Source: an uncultured Muribaculaceae bacterium
Lineage (GTDB): Bacteria; Bacteroidota; Bacteroidia; Bacteroidales; Muribaculaceae
Length of the DNA stretch: 64,000 bases
Direction of reading: 5' to 3'
Assembly: GCA_910578385.1 (NCBI GenBank)
Contig: CAJTQV010000003.1
Span: 1-64,000 of the forward strand
Within the stretch, counting starts at the first letter, position 1. Each line of letters begins with the position of its first letter. Below the pieces are notes generated by a model. The model worked only from the letters and a program-made list of their open reading frames with translations. It was not told where the DNA came from and did not search any database. Positions 15,669 through 24,449 of the stretch are shown here, in pieces. The translations under genes and the position numbers were made by a program.

Positions 15669-17687
15669 ATGAAAGGTAAGAAATCACTGCAGAACAGCAT
15701 CACGCTGGCGGGGCTGATTGTCACGGTCGGGATAGTTTTCGGCGACATCGGCACCTCGCCCCTCTACGTCATGAAGGCGATTACGGGGGTGAATCCGTCG
15801 TATGATGCCGATTACATACTCGGAGCGGTGTCGTGCGTCATCTGGACGCTGACACTCCAGACCACACTCAAATATGTTCTTCTCGCCCTGCGTGCCGACA
15901 ACAAAGGAGAAGGCGGCATTCTCGCCCTCTTCGCCCTGCTGCGTCGGCTGCCGCGCAAATGGCCATGCATAGTGGCCGCCATCGGAGCCGCCGCCCTTAT
16001 CGCCGACGGTATGATTACCCCGGCCGTGACCGTCACCTCGGCCATAGAGGGAATACGCATTGTCGCACCCGGTGTCAAGGTTATACCGATTGTGGTGGCT
16101 GTAATCATCCTCATCTTCGCCATGCAGCGTGCCGGAACCGGAATGATAGGCCGCTTCTTCGGCCCTTTCATGATGCTCTGGTTCCTCTCCCTCGGGGTGC
16201 TCGGATGCTTCGCCATGTTGCATTTCCCCGGCGTGCTCCGGGCGTTCAACCCCTGGTATGCCGTCAGGCTCATGTTCTCCTCGCCCGAATGGTTCCTGAT
16301 ACTCGGTGCTGTCTTTCTCTGCACGACCGGTGCCGAGGCCCTCTATTCCGACCTCGGGCACTGCGGACGGCGCAACATCACCGTCAGCTGGCTATTTGTC
16401 AAGGTCATGCTTATCCTCAACTATCTCGGACAGGGTGCGTGGCTGATAGCCAACGAGGGGAAACCCCTTGACGGCGTGAATCCTTTCTATGCCATCATTC
16501 CGCACAGTCTTACCATTGTCGGTGTAATCATGGCCACGCTTGCCGCCGTTATCGCCAGCCAGGCGTTGCTCAGCGGATCGTTCACCATATTCTCCGAGGC
16601 AGTCAACCTTGACTTCTGGCCCAAGCTGAAAATCAAATATCCATCTGACGAGAAAGGGCAGCTCTATATACCCTCGGTCAACTGGGGATTGCTCGCCGGA
16701 TGCCTCGTGACCGTCCTCCTCTTCCGCGACTCGTCGCACATGGAGGCGGCATATGGACTGGCCATCACCGTCACGATGCTTATGACCACGTTGCTGCTGA
16801 CGTTGTGGATGCGCACACGTGGAGTGTCAAAGGCCCTATGTATTCTTTTCTGCGTGTTCTTCCTCTTTTTAGAGGGACTCTTCTTCACGGCCAACCTGTT
16901 CAAGTTCACCCACGGAGGCTGGTACACCATGCTTGCAGCCGGGGCTGTTGCGGCGGTCATGATTATCTGGAACAAGGCAACCGCTGTCCGGTCGCAGTAC
17001 GTGGATTTAAAGCCCCTCGCCGACAACTCGCGTCTGATATCGGCTGTCAAGGCCGACGGAGAGATTCCCAAGTATGCCTCAAACCTAATCTACCTCAACC
17101 GTTCGTCACATCCGGGCATGATAGAATCGAAGGTGCTCTATTCAATCATCAACAAGAACCCGAAGCGGGCAGACCACTACTGGTTCGTGCATATAGAGAG
17201 CGATGATGCGCCCGACACGCTCGAATACAAGGTTGATGTCATTGTTCCCGAGGCGATTTATGTAGTCTCCATGCGGCTCGGTTTCCGTGTTCCGGCCAAG
17301 GTGAGCGTATATTTCCGTCAGATTGTCGAGGATCTGGTGGCTGCCGGCAAGCTCGACCTCAGGAGCGGTTATCCCTCCTTGCGTGCCGAGGGGATAGCTG
17401 GAGACTTCCGCTTCGTTATGCTCCACCGCGTCTTCTCACCCTCGACAAACTGCCGTGGCCGCGAGGCATTCCTGCTGCGCACTCACGCGCTCCTGCGCCG
17501 CATGTCGCTGTCAGACCAGGATGCCTATGGACTCGACACGAGCGTGGTTGTGCGAGAGACCGTCCCGCTCATTATCAACACCGCCGCACCGCGCCGCATT
17601 CGTCCGGCCGATACCGTTGAAACCACCGGTTCCGACGGTATGCCCGGCGAATCTACCGGTTCAGCCTGCGTGGGAAAAGGAAAATAA
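15669..17687 (+). CDS. kup: Kup low-affinity potassium uptake protein
   Basis: 672 residues. About twelve membrane helices occupy residues 1-440, beginning with the family signature GIVFGDIGTSPLYV and later LRADNKGEGGILALFALL, ADGMITPAVTVTSAIEG and TGAEALYSDLGHCG. A hydrophilic C-terminal domain of about 230 residues follows. Kup proteins import K+ with protons. The tail after about residue 630 is Pro/Thr/Ser rich and overlaps the convergent antiporter gene by 35 bases. It is divergent from the two-component operon across about 130 bases. Confidence 0.95.
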   Translation: MKGKKSLQNSITLAGLIVTVGIVFGDIGTSPLYVMKAITGVNPSYDADYILGAVSCVIWTLTLQTTLKYVLLALRADNKGEGGILALFALLRRLPRKWPCIVAAIGAAALIADGMITPAVTVTSAIEGIRIVAPGVKVIPIVVAVIILIFAMQRAGTGMIGRFFGPFMMLWFLSLGVLGCFAMLHFPGVLRAFNPWYAVRLMFSSPEWFLILGAVFLCTTGAEALYSDLGHCGRRNITVSWLFVKVMLILNYLGQGAWLIANEGKPLDGVNPFYAIIPHSLTIVGVIMATLAAVIASQALLSGSFTIFSEAVNLDFWPKLKIKYPSDEKGQLYIPSVNWGLLAGCLVTVLLFRDSSHMEAAYGLAITVTMLMTTLLLTLWMRTRGVSKALCILFCVFFLFLEGLFFTANLFKFTHGGWYTMLAAGAVAAVMIIWNKATAVRSQYVDLKPLADNSRLISAVKADGEIPKYASNLIYLNRSSHPGMIESKVLYSIINKNPKRADHYWFVHIESDDAPDTLEYKVDVIVPEAIYVVSMRLGFRVPAKVSVYFRQIVEDLVAAGKLDLRSGYPSLRAEGIAGDFRFVMLHRVFSPSTNCRGREAFLLRTHALLRRMSLSDQDAYGLDTSVVVRETVPLIINTAAPRRIRPADTVETTGSDGMPGESTGSACVGKGK

Positions 17688-18957
17688 TCGAGAGAGCCGT
17701 CATGGCTGCCAACGCCCATGGATAGTAAAGGTATGGAAACGGAGCGGCCGGGGAGATTCCGGCCAGCGATGTGGCGAGCAGAGTCTGGGCACCGTAGGGA
17801 ATGAGACATTGCACTATGCAGGATGTCGAGTCGAGAAGCGAGGCTGTCTTGCGTGGGTCGATGCCGAAGCGGCGTGATATGTCGCGCGATATTCCACCCA
17901 CGGTTATGATAGCAACGGTATTGTTGGCCGTACAAAGGTTCACCACGGCCACAAGCAGAGATATGACCATCTGTCCGCCCCGTCGTCCCGACACATGTCG
18001 GGTAAGGCTCTGGAGAATGAACTGAATGCCTCCGGCTTCCTTGATAACGCCGAGCATACCGGCGGCGAGCAGCGTTATGATAATCAGGTTCCCCATGCCG
18101 TCGATGCCGCGTCCGGCCGATGCGGCAAGGTCAATCGGTGTCATGCCGTAGCATAATCCCAGCACGGCAGCTGTCACTATTCCGGCGGAAAGGACCACAG
18201 TGACGTTCACACCCGCGATGGCGAGCCCGAGCACCGCCAGATACGGCGTGATAAGCACCCAGTCTCCGTGGGCAGGGAGAGTGACGCTGTGGGTGTCGAT
18301 TCCGGTCAGTATGTAGACACCGAGCGTGACCAGTGCTGCGGGTAGCGCAATCCAGAGATTTGCCTTGAACTTGTCGGCCATATTGCACTCCTGAGAGCGT
18401 GTTGCGGCGATTGTGGTGTCGGATATGAACGACAGGTTGTCGCCGAAGAACGCTCCGCCAAGCACTACGGCAACATAGAAAGCCACATTGCCGTCGGCTG
18501 CCCCGGCTATTTCCACAGCGAGCGGGGTGAGTGCGACGACCGTCCCCACGGATGTTCCGATTGAGAGCGAGATGAAACAGGCCGCGAAGAAGATAGTCGG
18601 CACGACAAACTCGGCGGGAAATGCCCGCAGAGCGAGCGAGACGGTGGCTTCGACAGCCCCGATTTCCTTGGCGACCGTAGCGAACGCACCGGCGAGAATG
18701 AAGACCCATATCATATACAGTATATTCGAATGACCGGCCGCTCGCGAGAAAACCTCTATCCGTTTCAGCAGCGGTCGTCCGCGCAAAATGACAATAGCCC
18801 ATGCCGATGCGACAACCAGGGCCACAGCAATCGGCATTTTATAGAAATCGCCCAGAAGCAGCGACACCACCACATACAGAACCAAAAACAAAATGACCGG
18901 TGACAGCGCGAGCCACCCTGCGGAAGCCGACACAGCCTCCCTCTTAAAATTACCCAT
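17653..18957 (-). CDS. nhaC: NhaC-family Na+/H+ antiporter
   Basis: 434 residues with about eleven membrane helices. Family features include SIGTSVGTVVALTPLAVEIA, LGGAFFGDNLSFISDTTIAA (an acidic/polar motif typical of NhaC and related ion-transporter superfamily proteins) and TANNTVAIITVGGISRDIS near the C-terminus. Such proteins export Na+ in exchange for protons or act on related small substrates. Its 3' end overlaps kup by 35 bases in the antisense direction. A strong consensus promoter lies about 50 bases upstream. Confidence 0.85.
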   Translation of the reverse strand: MGNFKREAVSASAGWLALSPVILFLVLYVVVSLLLGDFYKMPIAVALVVASAWAIVILRGRPLLKRIEVFSRAAGHSNILYMIWVFILAGAFATVAKEIGAVEATVSLALRAFPAEFVVPTIFFAACFISLSIGTSVGTVVALTPLAVEIAGAADGNVAFYVAVVLGGAFFGDNLSFISDTTIAATRSQECNMADKFKANLWIALPAALVTLGVYILTGIDTHSVTLPAHGDWVLITPYLAVLGLAIAGVNVTVVLSAGIVTAAVLGLCYGMTPIDLAASAGRGIDGMGNLIIITLLAAGMLGVIKEAGGIQFILQSLTRHVSGRRGGQMVISLLVAVVNLCTANNTVAIITVGGISRDISRRFGIDPRKTASLLDSTSCIVQCLIPYGAQTLLATSLAGISPAAPFPYLYYPWALAAMTALSIIFLFPRRLNR

Positions 18958-19008
18958 AAAAACTTTTTACCTAAGAAACTAAAACGTACTTAATACCATA
19001 GAATGCTG

Positions 19009-19040
19009 CAAAATTAGCGAAACACTGTCATATATGCAAA
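19009..19040 (-). promoter_or_regulatory. Promoter of the NhaC gene
   Basis: The minus strand reads TTTG (19037-19040), 20 bases, TAATTTTG (19009-19016), an exact consensus match. The predicted leader is about 45 bases. The -33 element lies inside the first copy of a 22-bp tandem repeat. Confidence 0.65.
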
Positions 19041-19075
19041 TATAGAATTACCGATATGTAAATATAGAATTACCG
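19032..19075. repeat. 22-bp tandem duplication next to the NhaC promoter
   Basis: 19032-19053 and 19054-19075 are identical except for one base (ATATGCAAATATAG versus ATATGTAAATATAG, both ending GAATTACCG). The first copy supplies the -33 TTTG; the substitution destroys it in the second copy. It may be a duplicated operator or a replication slip. Confidence 0.6.
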
Positions 19076-19089
19076 GTGACAAAGAAATA

Positions 19090-19120
19090 GCGGCGGGAAA
19101 GGTGGTGCCTTTCCCGCCGC
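19090..19120 (-). terminator. Intrinsic terminator after the split secreted-protein gene
   Basis: 13-bp perfect arms (19090-19102 and 19108-19120, GCGGCGGGAAAGG) with a 5-base loop, followed on the minus strand by a T-rich stretch. It lies about 70 bases past the stop at 19191. Confidence 0.75.
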
Positions 19121-19190
19121 GATGGGGTAGGAGCCGCGCTGATGGCGGTGACGGGTTGCCTTTGGGTGGGCAACCGGATGTTCCAATCTG

Positions 19191-21404
19191 TTATTTGACG
19201 ACTTTGGTCGCCTTGCCGTTTGCGACGCGGATATAAACGCCCTCGGTCGGTTCAGTCACACGTACGCCCTGCATGTTGAAGTAAACAACCTCAGTCTCGC
19301 TGTCGGCTGCAATGCTGCCGATGCCGGTAGCGATGTCCTCGTAAGTTGTGCTGTAGACTTCCGATACCATGCCATGAGGATGCTGTGCGTAAGTTGTCAG
19401 CGTGTCGGAAGGTTTCATTGTGAACTCACTTCCGGCGATATACTGTGTGTGGCCATCGTGGTCGGAGTCGAGGCTGATTGCACGTGCAGGAGCAGAAGCC
19501 ACCGCGCCGGTGAGCATACGGTCAGCAGTCACATCAGCACCAGAGGCATCAGTAATCTTGAAGAACACCGTGTGGTCCTCCTTCTCATGAGTGAGAGCCA
19601 GTCCCATCTCCTGAGTGCCGCCGATAAGAGTAGGCATCTTCACAACCTCATGCTCGAAAGTCACGTCGATAGAGTTGAGGATAAATTCATCCAACGCGAG
19701 GACTTTAAATCCTTCCGGAGTTTGTGTCCCGCTCCATACGCCGTTTTCAATACTGTTGCCATCCATGTCAGAAAAGTCAACCAGTTCCTCATAGTCAGTT
19801 GTATAATTAAATTTGAGAGAAATGATTGAGTAATCCAGATTATCGTGAGGATAAACAGATATATAGTATTCAGCTCCATTTTCTAAATCTGTACCATACT
19901 TCCATCCGATGTTATCAAGATAGCTCAAAGTTCCGGATCCATCCATAATCTGAGCACACATGTCAAATATCCCGGGATCTTCACTTCTGAAATACATCAA
20001 TGAGTTTGGATTATTATATATCTCATTATCTTTGTCGATTAATTGCTCGTTTGTGAAGTCGAAGGTATAGGTAGAGGTTGTCATAACCGGCGTTTCAACA
20101 AGAATGTATGCTTCCAGTTTCAGAGCCTCATAAGGCTTGCCTTCGCTGTCAACGGGGATTACTACAATCTCAGTATCATCTGTTGCTGTGAATACGAACG
20201 GGTTTGCTTCAAGAGTTTCCTCGCCATCGATTGATACGCTGAGTTTTGCTGCATTCTTTGATGAGAATGTAATCTTAGAACCGGTTGTGACTGTGATATA
20301 ACCGTCATCGTCAAGAGCGGGAGTTACCACGATAGCCTCCGGTTCAAGAGCAACTTCTGCATCCTTTACAGTGAAAGAGAATGTTGCGTTTTCCTTGGCT
20401 ACATATTTGCCGTCCGGGTCGTCAACAGTTGCGGTGATAACCACCGGCTCAGCAGAAGCCTTGAGGAAATTCAGCTCGACAAGACCAGTCTCTGCATCAA
20501 ATTCAGCAGTTGCGACTTCCTCGTCAGACGAAGTTACCTTTACATAAGGAAGAGCCTCGGCAGGTTCAACAGTAAGTTCACCGGTCGCTCCAGTCTCGCC
20601 AACTGTAAATTCGTTAGCCATTTCACCCCAAGCAAGAGTTACGTCAGTAGTCTCGGGTGCCTCCGGCTTCTCCCATTCCAAAGTTATTTTGCTGATGTAC
20701 ATGGCACCAGAATGGGATCGTAAACCAACGAAACTAAAGTCATTTGTAATATCAAGCACAGTTGATGGCCCCATCTCTAAGCTTCCTAAGTTTGTGCCTT
20801 TAATTGAGTGGCCATCTACATTATATAAATCTGATGTGCTTTCGTAGTTGGTATTGTCTCCATATATGTCAAGTGTTCGACCGGATGCTGTATTTGAATT
20901 CCATTCTACGGTAACTTTTTTAAGAATGCATCCTTGGGGGTTCGAAGAGGCAAATAGTCCACTATATGGAGTTTTGCCACTGACAGTATTTTTAGATGAT
21001 CGAAGCTGAATAGATTCGTTTCCTGTTGCCATGTTGGCATAATAGGAAATGCCAGTTATTTCAGAAGTAAATGAGTAGTCTTCGTACGATGAACTTCCGC
21101 TTGTGGCATTTACTCCTTTTGAATCTTTAAATACGTCGTATGTGAGAACTTCTGTTATAGTTTTAGGTGCTTCGACAACTTCAATGTCGATTGAAGTGCT
21201 ATCAGACGTTATTGGGCCGTCTTCACCATCTACGGTTGCGGTTGCTGTGAGTGTGAGAAGTTTGGTTAGGTATTCTTCTGAAATTGTAACCTCTGCATAA
21301 CCGGATTTTTCTTCTCCGACAACAGCTTCCGCACCAAGTCCGGTTATGGTAACAGTAGAATTCGGAGTGTCGCAAGTAGCGCGTACCACAGTACCCACAG
21401 GCAC
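19191..21404 (-). CDS. Secreted multi-domain surface protein, C-terminal part (frameshift-separated)
   Basis: 737 residues read from a GTG at 21404, but with no signal peptide, and the frame is open upstream into the 3' end of the next gene. Removing one C from the C8 run at 21433-21440 joins the two frames into a single protein of 938 residues. Visible parts: a chitobiase-like segment near the start (PVGTVVRATCDTPNSTVTI), Ig-like or carbohydrate-binding-type beta-rich modules through the middle (for example TWSGTQTPEG-type and TVTTGSKITFSSKNA stretches), and a short tail, VYFNMQGVRV to GVYIRVANGKATKVVK, typical of Bacteroidales secreted proteins and reminiscent of T9SS-type sorting tails. 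Function unknown. It is AT-richer than its neighbours and terminated by a strong hairpin. Confidence 0.75.
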   Translation of the reverse strand: MPVGTVVRATCDTPNSTVTITGLGAEAVVGEEKSGYAEVTISEEYLTKLLTLTATATVDGEDGPITSDSTSIDIEVVEAPKTITEVLTYDVFKDSKGVNATSGSSSYEDYSFTSEITGISYYANMATGNESIQLRSSKNTVSGKTPYSGLFASSNPQGCILKKVTVEWNSNTASGRTLDIYGDNTNYESTSDLYNVDGHSIKGTNLGSLEMGPSTVLDITNDFSFVGLRSHSGAMYISKITLEWEKPEAPETTDVTLAWGEMANEFTVGETGATGELTVEPAEALPYVKVTSSDEEVATAEFDAETGLVELNFLKASAEPVVITATVDDPDGKYVAKENATFSFTVKDAEVALEPEAIVVTPALDDDGYITVTTGSKITFSSKNAAKLSVSIDGEETLEANPFVFTATDDTEIVVIPVDSEGKPYEALKLEAYILVETPVMTTSTYTFDFTNEQLIDKDNEIYNNPNSLMYFRSEDPGIFDMCAQIMDGSGTLSYLDNIGWKYGTDLENGAEYYISVYPHDNLDYSIISLKFNYTTDYEELVDFSDMDGNSIENGVWSGTQTPEGFKVLALDEFILNSIDVTFEHEVVKMPTLIGGTQEMGLALTHEKEDHTVFFKITDASGADVTADRMLTGAVASAPARAISLDSDHDGHTQYIAGSEFTMKPSDTLTTYAQHPHGMVSEVYSTTYEDIATGIGSIAADSETEVVYFNMQGVRVTEPTEGVYIRVANGKATKVVK

Positions 21405-21411
21405 CTGCGAA

Positions 21412-22008
21412 TTATGCGCAATATTGAAAATAGGGGGGGGTGCAAGTAGTTGGTAATGAATTATTTGAGTATTCTACAGTTAGACCCGAAAGCCCGATGT
21501 ATTTTCCATCAGCATTTCCAGTGAATGAAATTGTTATTTCACCACTTGCAGAGCCTGAGAAAACTTGGTCTTTAGCCGTTGAATTAAGAGTGGCAGATGT
21601 GTCGCCGTTGATTGTGAATTCGGTCTCTCCGACTTTTACAGACAATTTTGCAGAGCCGTTTGATTTTGCACCTTGGACTGTAACTTTAGTAATCTGACCG
21701 GTAAATGAATTGGAGGAAAGGAACATTTCTTTAAGCCCGGCATTTCCCGAACCCATTTGGATTCCATTTTTTGAACGTGTGTAGTATACATTTCCTGATG
21801 CCTGCCAGGTGTACTCCATTGACCAAGTGCCTTCAAGGTCATTTGAGGTATCAGTCCAGGTTGTGGGGGCGATAGTAGTTTTACTGCTACTTGGATTTAG
21901 TATTTTATCCCAATCGGCAGCAACTGTGCGAGTAGAGGTCCATGTATCCGCCAGTCCGGGGAGGGCGAAGGCCAGGAAGCACAGTAGTGATAGTAGTTGT
22001 TTTTTCAT
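21412..22008 (-). CDS. Secreted surface protein, N-terminal part (ends at frameshift)
   Basis: 198 residues beginning with a clear signal peptide (MKKQLLSLLCFLAFALPGLA, cleavage after LADA/LAD). A beta-rich domain follows, with repeated TWTxTxN elements and GQITKVTVQGAKSNGSAKLSVKVG, resembling the pattern of Muribaculaceae surface proteins. The frame stops 24 bases after a run of eight C residues (minus strand), reading TTCTPPYFQYCA then stop. With seven C residues it would continue PPIFNIAHNSQVPVGTVV into the downstream frame. It is therefore probably the 5' part of one gene that is phase-off, a true pseudogene, or a sequencing indel. Confidence 0.75.
   Translation of the reverse strand: MKKQLLSLLCFLAFALPGLADTWTSTRTVAADWDKILNPSSSKTTIAPTTWTDTSNDLEGTWSMEYTWQASGNVYYTRSKNGIQMGSGNAGLKEMFLSSNSFTGQITKVTVQGAKSNGSAKLSVKVGETEFTINGDTSATLNSTAKDQVFSGSASGEITISFTGNADGKYIGLSGLTVEYSNNSLPTTCTPPYFQYCA
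21433..21440. repeat. G8/C8 homopolymer at the frame break
   Basis: Eight consecutive G on the plus strand (C on the coding strand) sit exactly where the signal-peptide frame and the 737-residue frame must be joined. It is a classic slippage tract: 7 C gives a full-length protein and 8 C gives truncation. Confidence 0.8.
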
Positions 22009-22248
22009 GCTACAATTGTTTTGATTTTGGTTGTTATGTTAGGTTTGTTGTTGTCACCTGTTGCGGGGTGAGTAGCATGAAGTGGTTCCGATTGGCTGCA
22101 CTCATGCGCTGCTCACCGGCTAACCAATCTTGAAGCGATTGATTGTCTAAAGCAAAATTATAATATTTTTACGACTCCACCAAGCGTAGTCCGATATTTT
22201 TCTCCTCTTGCAGAGGCGGAAACCGGGATTTTACCCGTGTCGGTTGAA

Positions 22249-22902
22249 TTATATGCCGGAGAGCATGGCGCGGACGGCGGCGAGGATGGCTTCGTCCGAC
22301 AGGCGTGAGGAGTCGAACGACAGGTGGTAGTTCGAGGCGCGGCCCCACGCCTCGCGGTTGGTGTAGTAGTTGTAGTACGATGCGCGGTTGCGGTCGTTGC
22401 GCGTGGTGATGTCCATGGCCTCGCGCATGTCGGTGGTCTCGCCACGGCGGATAACGGCCTCGGCACGGTGTTCACGAGGTGCGTGTACAAAGAGACTCAG
22501 CATGTTCGGATGCTCACGCATCACATAGTCGGCCGTGCGCCCGACTATCACGCACGACTCTCGCTCGCATATCTCCTTGATGATGCGGCTCTGATACTCA
22601 TATATCTTCTCGTCACTCAGGGTCGAGCCTCCGATGTTGGCTGTCGGTGCTCCCAAGTTGAACGACAGCATGGAGCGTAGCAGTGACGGACGCTTCTCAT
22701 CCTTGCTCGCGAAAATCTCGGGCGAATAGCCCAGACGACTCGCCGCCTCGCTCAGCAACGTCTTGTCGTAATAGGATACACCAAGGCGTTCGGCCAGCAT
22801 CTTGCCGATGCGGCGTCCTCCGCTGCCATATTCCCTGCCGATCACGATAAGGAACTTATTCGCCGAATTTCCCTCTCCCTTCACGTTGTCTGAGCTCTCC
22901 AT
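22249..22902 (-). CDS. Cytidylate kinase-like family protein
   Basis: 217 residues. The N-terminal P-loop-like GREYGSGGRRIGKMLAERLG (residues about 22-41) and YYDKTLL match the cytidylate kinase-like family (AAA_18/Cytidylate_kin2 type), which is distinct from canonical Cmk. GRTADYV and the Arg-rich region resemble the NMP-binding part. Family members in Bacteroidetes are of uncertain substrate. It is divergent from the small gene at 23043, with overlapping promoters between them. Confidence 0.85.
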   Translation of the reverse strand: MESSDNVKGEGNSANKFLIVIGREYGSGGRRIGKMLAERLGVSYYDKTLLSEAASRLGYSPEIFASKDEKRPSLLRSMLSFNLGAPTANIGGSTLSDEKIYEYQSRIIKEICERESCVIVGRTADYVMREHPNMLSLFVHAPREHRAEAVIRRGETTDMREAMDITTRNDRNRASYYNYYTNREAWGRASNYHLSFDSSRLSDEAILAAVRAMLSGI

Positions 22903-22933
22903 ACCTGCTTAAAATGAGTTTTAATGAGTTGAA

Positions 22934-22966
22934 TTGCAAAATTAATCAAAAAAATTATTACTTTTG
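22934..22966 (+). promoter_or_regulatory. Promoter for the 23043 gene, overlapping a divergent promoter
   Basis: TTG (22934-22936), 22 bases, TACTTTTG (22959-22966). The spacer is slightly long. Confidence 0.45.
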
Positions 22967-22970
22967 CAAA
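22937..22970 (-). promoter_or_regulatory. Promoter for the cytidylate kinase-like gene
   Basis: Minus strand TTTG/TTG (22967-22970), 22-base spacer, TAATTTTG (22937-22944). It interlocks with the divergent plus-strand promoter so that the two polymerases would exclude each other. Confidence 0.45.
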
Positions 22971-23042
22971 GAAAATCTTCTAAAACATTTTTCCGCACGC
23001 CATCCGACTGCGGAAAATATCTAAAGAATTCAAAATTACAAG

Positions 23043-23420
23043 ATGGAGACATCAAGCGATAAGGAAAACTTGGAACAAGCGGGGATGGAGGTATATCAGT
23101 ACATTGTGGACCATTGTGACACATGTTGTGAGGAGATGGACGCTCTGATACTGAAATTGCGTCAGGTTGATACTTCGGGACAGTTTCTGGCAAGTACCGC
23201 ACGCTATCTCGCGGCGGTAGACCGTGCTAAATTCGAACCCTGGCTCGGCTCTCTTATAGAGGGGGCGATCGACAAGGACCGCGAGCGACGCTATATCGGC
23301 TCATTGCTCCAGGCCATCTGGGGTGATGACTTCGAACTCCGTGTGACCGAGCTCAACGCTACCGACAACAATTTCCGCCGCATATACAAGCGAATGCACC
23401 CCGAGGTGAACGTGATGTAA
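23043..23420 (+). CDS. Small helical protein of unknown function
   Basis: 125 residues, predicted almost entirely alpha-helical, with a CDTCCEEMD stretch near residue 28 and no membrane segment or signal. I do not recognise a family. It is 19 bases upstream of the cyclophilin gene and likely shares its transcript. Codon use is like that of its neighbours, so it is probably real. Confidence 0.7.
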   Translation: METSSDKENLEQAGMEVYQYIVDHCDTCCEEMDALILKLRQVDTSGQFLASTARYLAAVDRAKFEPWLGSLIEGAIDKDRERRYIGSLLQAIWGDDFELRVTELNATDNNFRRIYKRMHPEVNVM

Positions 23421-23439
23421 CCGGCAAATCCACCCGAAT

Positions 23440-24237
23440 ATGAAGAAATTAATTTTAAGCCTAATATTGACATTCATGGCAATAGCAAATGCTCAGGCCG
23501 ACAAGGTGGTTGATATCCACACCACGCTCGGCGACATAAAAGTCAAGCTGTATGACGACACCCCGATACACCGCGACAATTTCCTTAAACTCGTGCGTGA
23601 GGGGTATTATGACGGTGTCCTTTTCCACCGTGTGATCAAGGACTTCATGATCCAGACCGGCGACCCCAATTCAAAGACAGCCGACAGCACCGCGATGCTC
23701 GGCTCCGGCGACCCCTCGTATACTCTTGAGGCTGAGATCAACTATCCTAAGCACTATCACAAGTATGGTGCCCTGGCGGCTGCCCGCACAGGCGATCAGG
23801 TGAATCCCGAACGCCGCAGTTCCGGCTCGCAGTTCTACATTGTGACCGGTAAGAAACAGGATGCCCGCACCCTCGACATGATGACCGAGCGCGCCAACCA
23901 TGAGCGCAAGCAGGCATATTTCAACGGCCTTGTCAAACAGCACATGGATGAGATCCGTGCGTTCCGCGAGAAGAACGACCGCGAGGGCATGGAAGCGCTC
24001 CGTCAGGAACTTGCCCGTCAGACCGAAGAGGTTGTGAAAGATGAACCGATGCCCGAGGAAATCCGCGAGACATATCTCACCCTGGGTGGAACTCCTCATC
24101 TTGACGGACAGTACACCGTGTTTGGCGAGGTTGTCGAAGGCATGGATGTAGTCGAAAAGATACAGAATGTCGAGACAGGTCGCGCCGACCGTCCTAAAGA
24201 GGACGTCCGTGTTCTCTCGATGAAAGTCGAAGAATAA
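23440..24237 (+). CDS. Secreted cyclophilin-type peptidyl-prolyl isomerase
   Basis: 265 residues. A signal peptide ends at NAQA (residue about 20), followed by the cyclophilin core: VDIHTTLGDIKVKLYDDTPIHRDNF, GVLFHRVIKDFMIQTGDP, and near the end TVFGEVVEGMDVVEKI. A helical, highly charged insertion of about 60 residues (about 145-205) interrupts the usual fold; such insertions are common in Bacteroidetes periplasmic PPIases. It probably helps envelope protein folding. Confidence 0.92.
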   Translation: MKKLILSLILTFMAIANAQADKVVDIHTTLGDIKVKLYDDTPIHRDNFLKLVREGYYDGVLFHRVIKDFMIQTGDPNSKTADSTAMLGSGDPSYTLEAEINYPKHYHKYGALAAARTGDQVNPERRSSGSQFYIVTGKKQDARTLDMMTERANHERKQAYFNGLVKQHMDEIRAFREKNDREGMEALRQELARQTEEVVKDEPMPEEIRETYLTLGGTPHLDGQYTVFGEVVEGMDVVEKIQNVETGRADRPKEDVRVLSMKVEE

Positions 24238-24252
24238 TCCTCAAATCTCATA

Positions 24253-24282
24253 ATGGCCGGGAACTGCAGGGTTCCCGGCCAT
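24253..24282 (+). terminator. Terminator hairpin after the cyclophilin gene
   Basis: 12-bp perfect arms (ATGGCCGGGAAC / GTTCCCGGCCAT) with a 6-base loop. No U-tract follows, so it may be weak. Confidence 0.5.
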
Positions 24283-24345
24283 ACCAAACCTCTCTCATGC
24301 TCTCCACAACTTGCCACAGACATAACGACTTGCAAGTAACTCAGA

Positions 24346-24404
24346 CCCCATAGGCCTTATTAGACTTATAAGCCCCATAGGCTCTATAAGCCCTATACTG
24401 GGCT
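24346..24404. repeat. Degenerate CCCCATAGGC / CTTATAAG intergenic repeat
   Basis: CCCCATAGGC occurs at 24347-24356 and 24373-24382, each followed by a TATAAG-containing stretch; partial reverse complements also occur within the block. The remainder of 24283-24449 holds no gene. Confidence 0.5.
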
Positions 24405-24449
24405 TCCAGCTGCTAATAACCAAAATAACAATAACAACCCCACTGATTT

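Noticed and set aside
19191..22008. Two independent secreted-protein genes
   Set aside because: The second has no signal peptide, the join needs a single base change in a C8 run, and the joined reading is domain-consistent.
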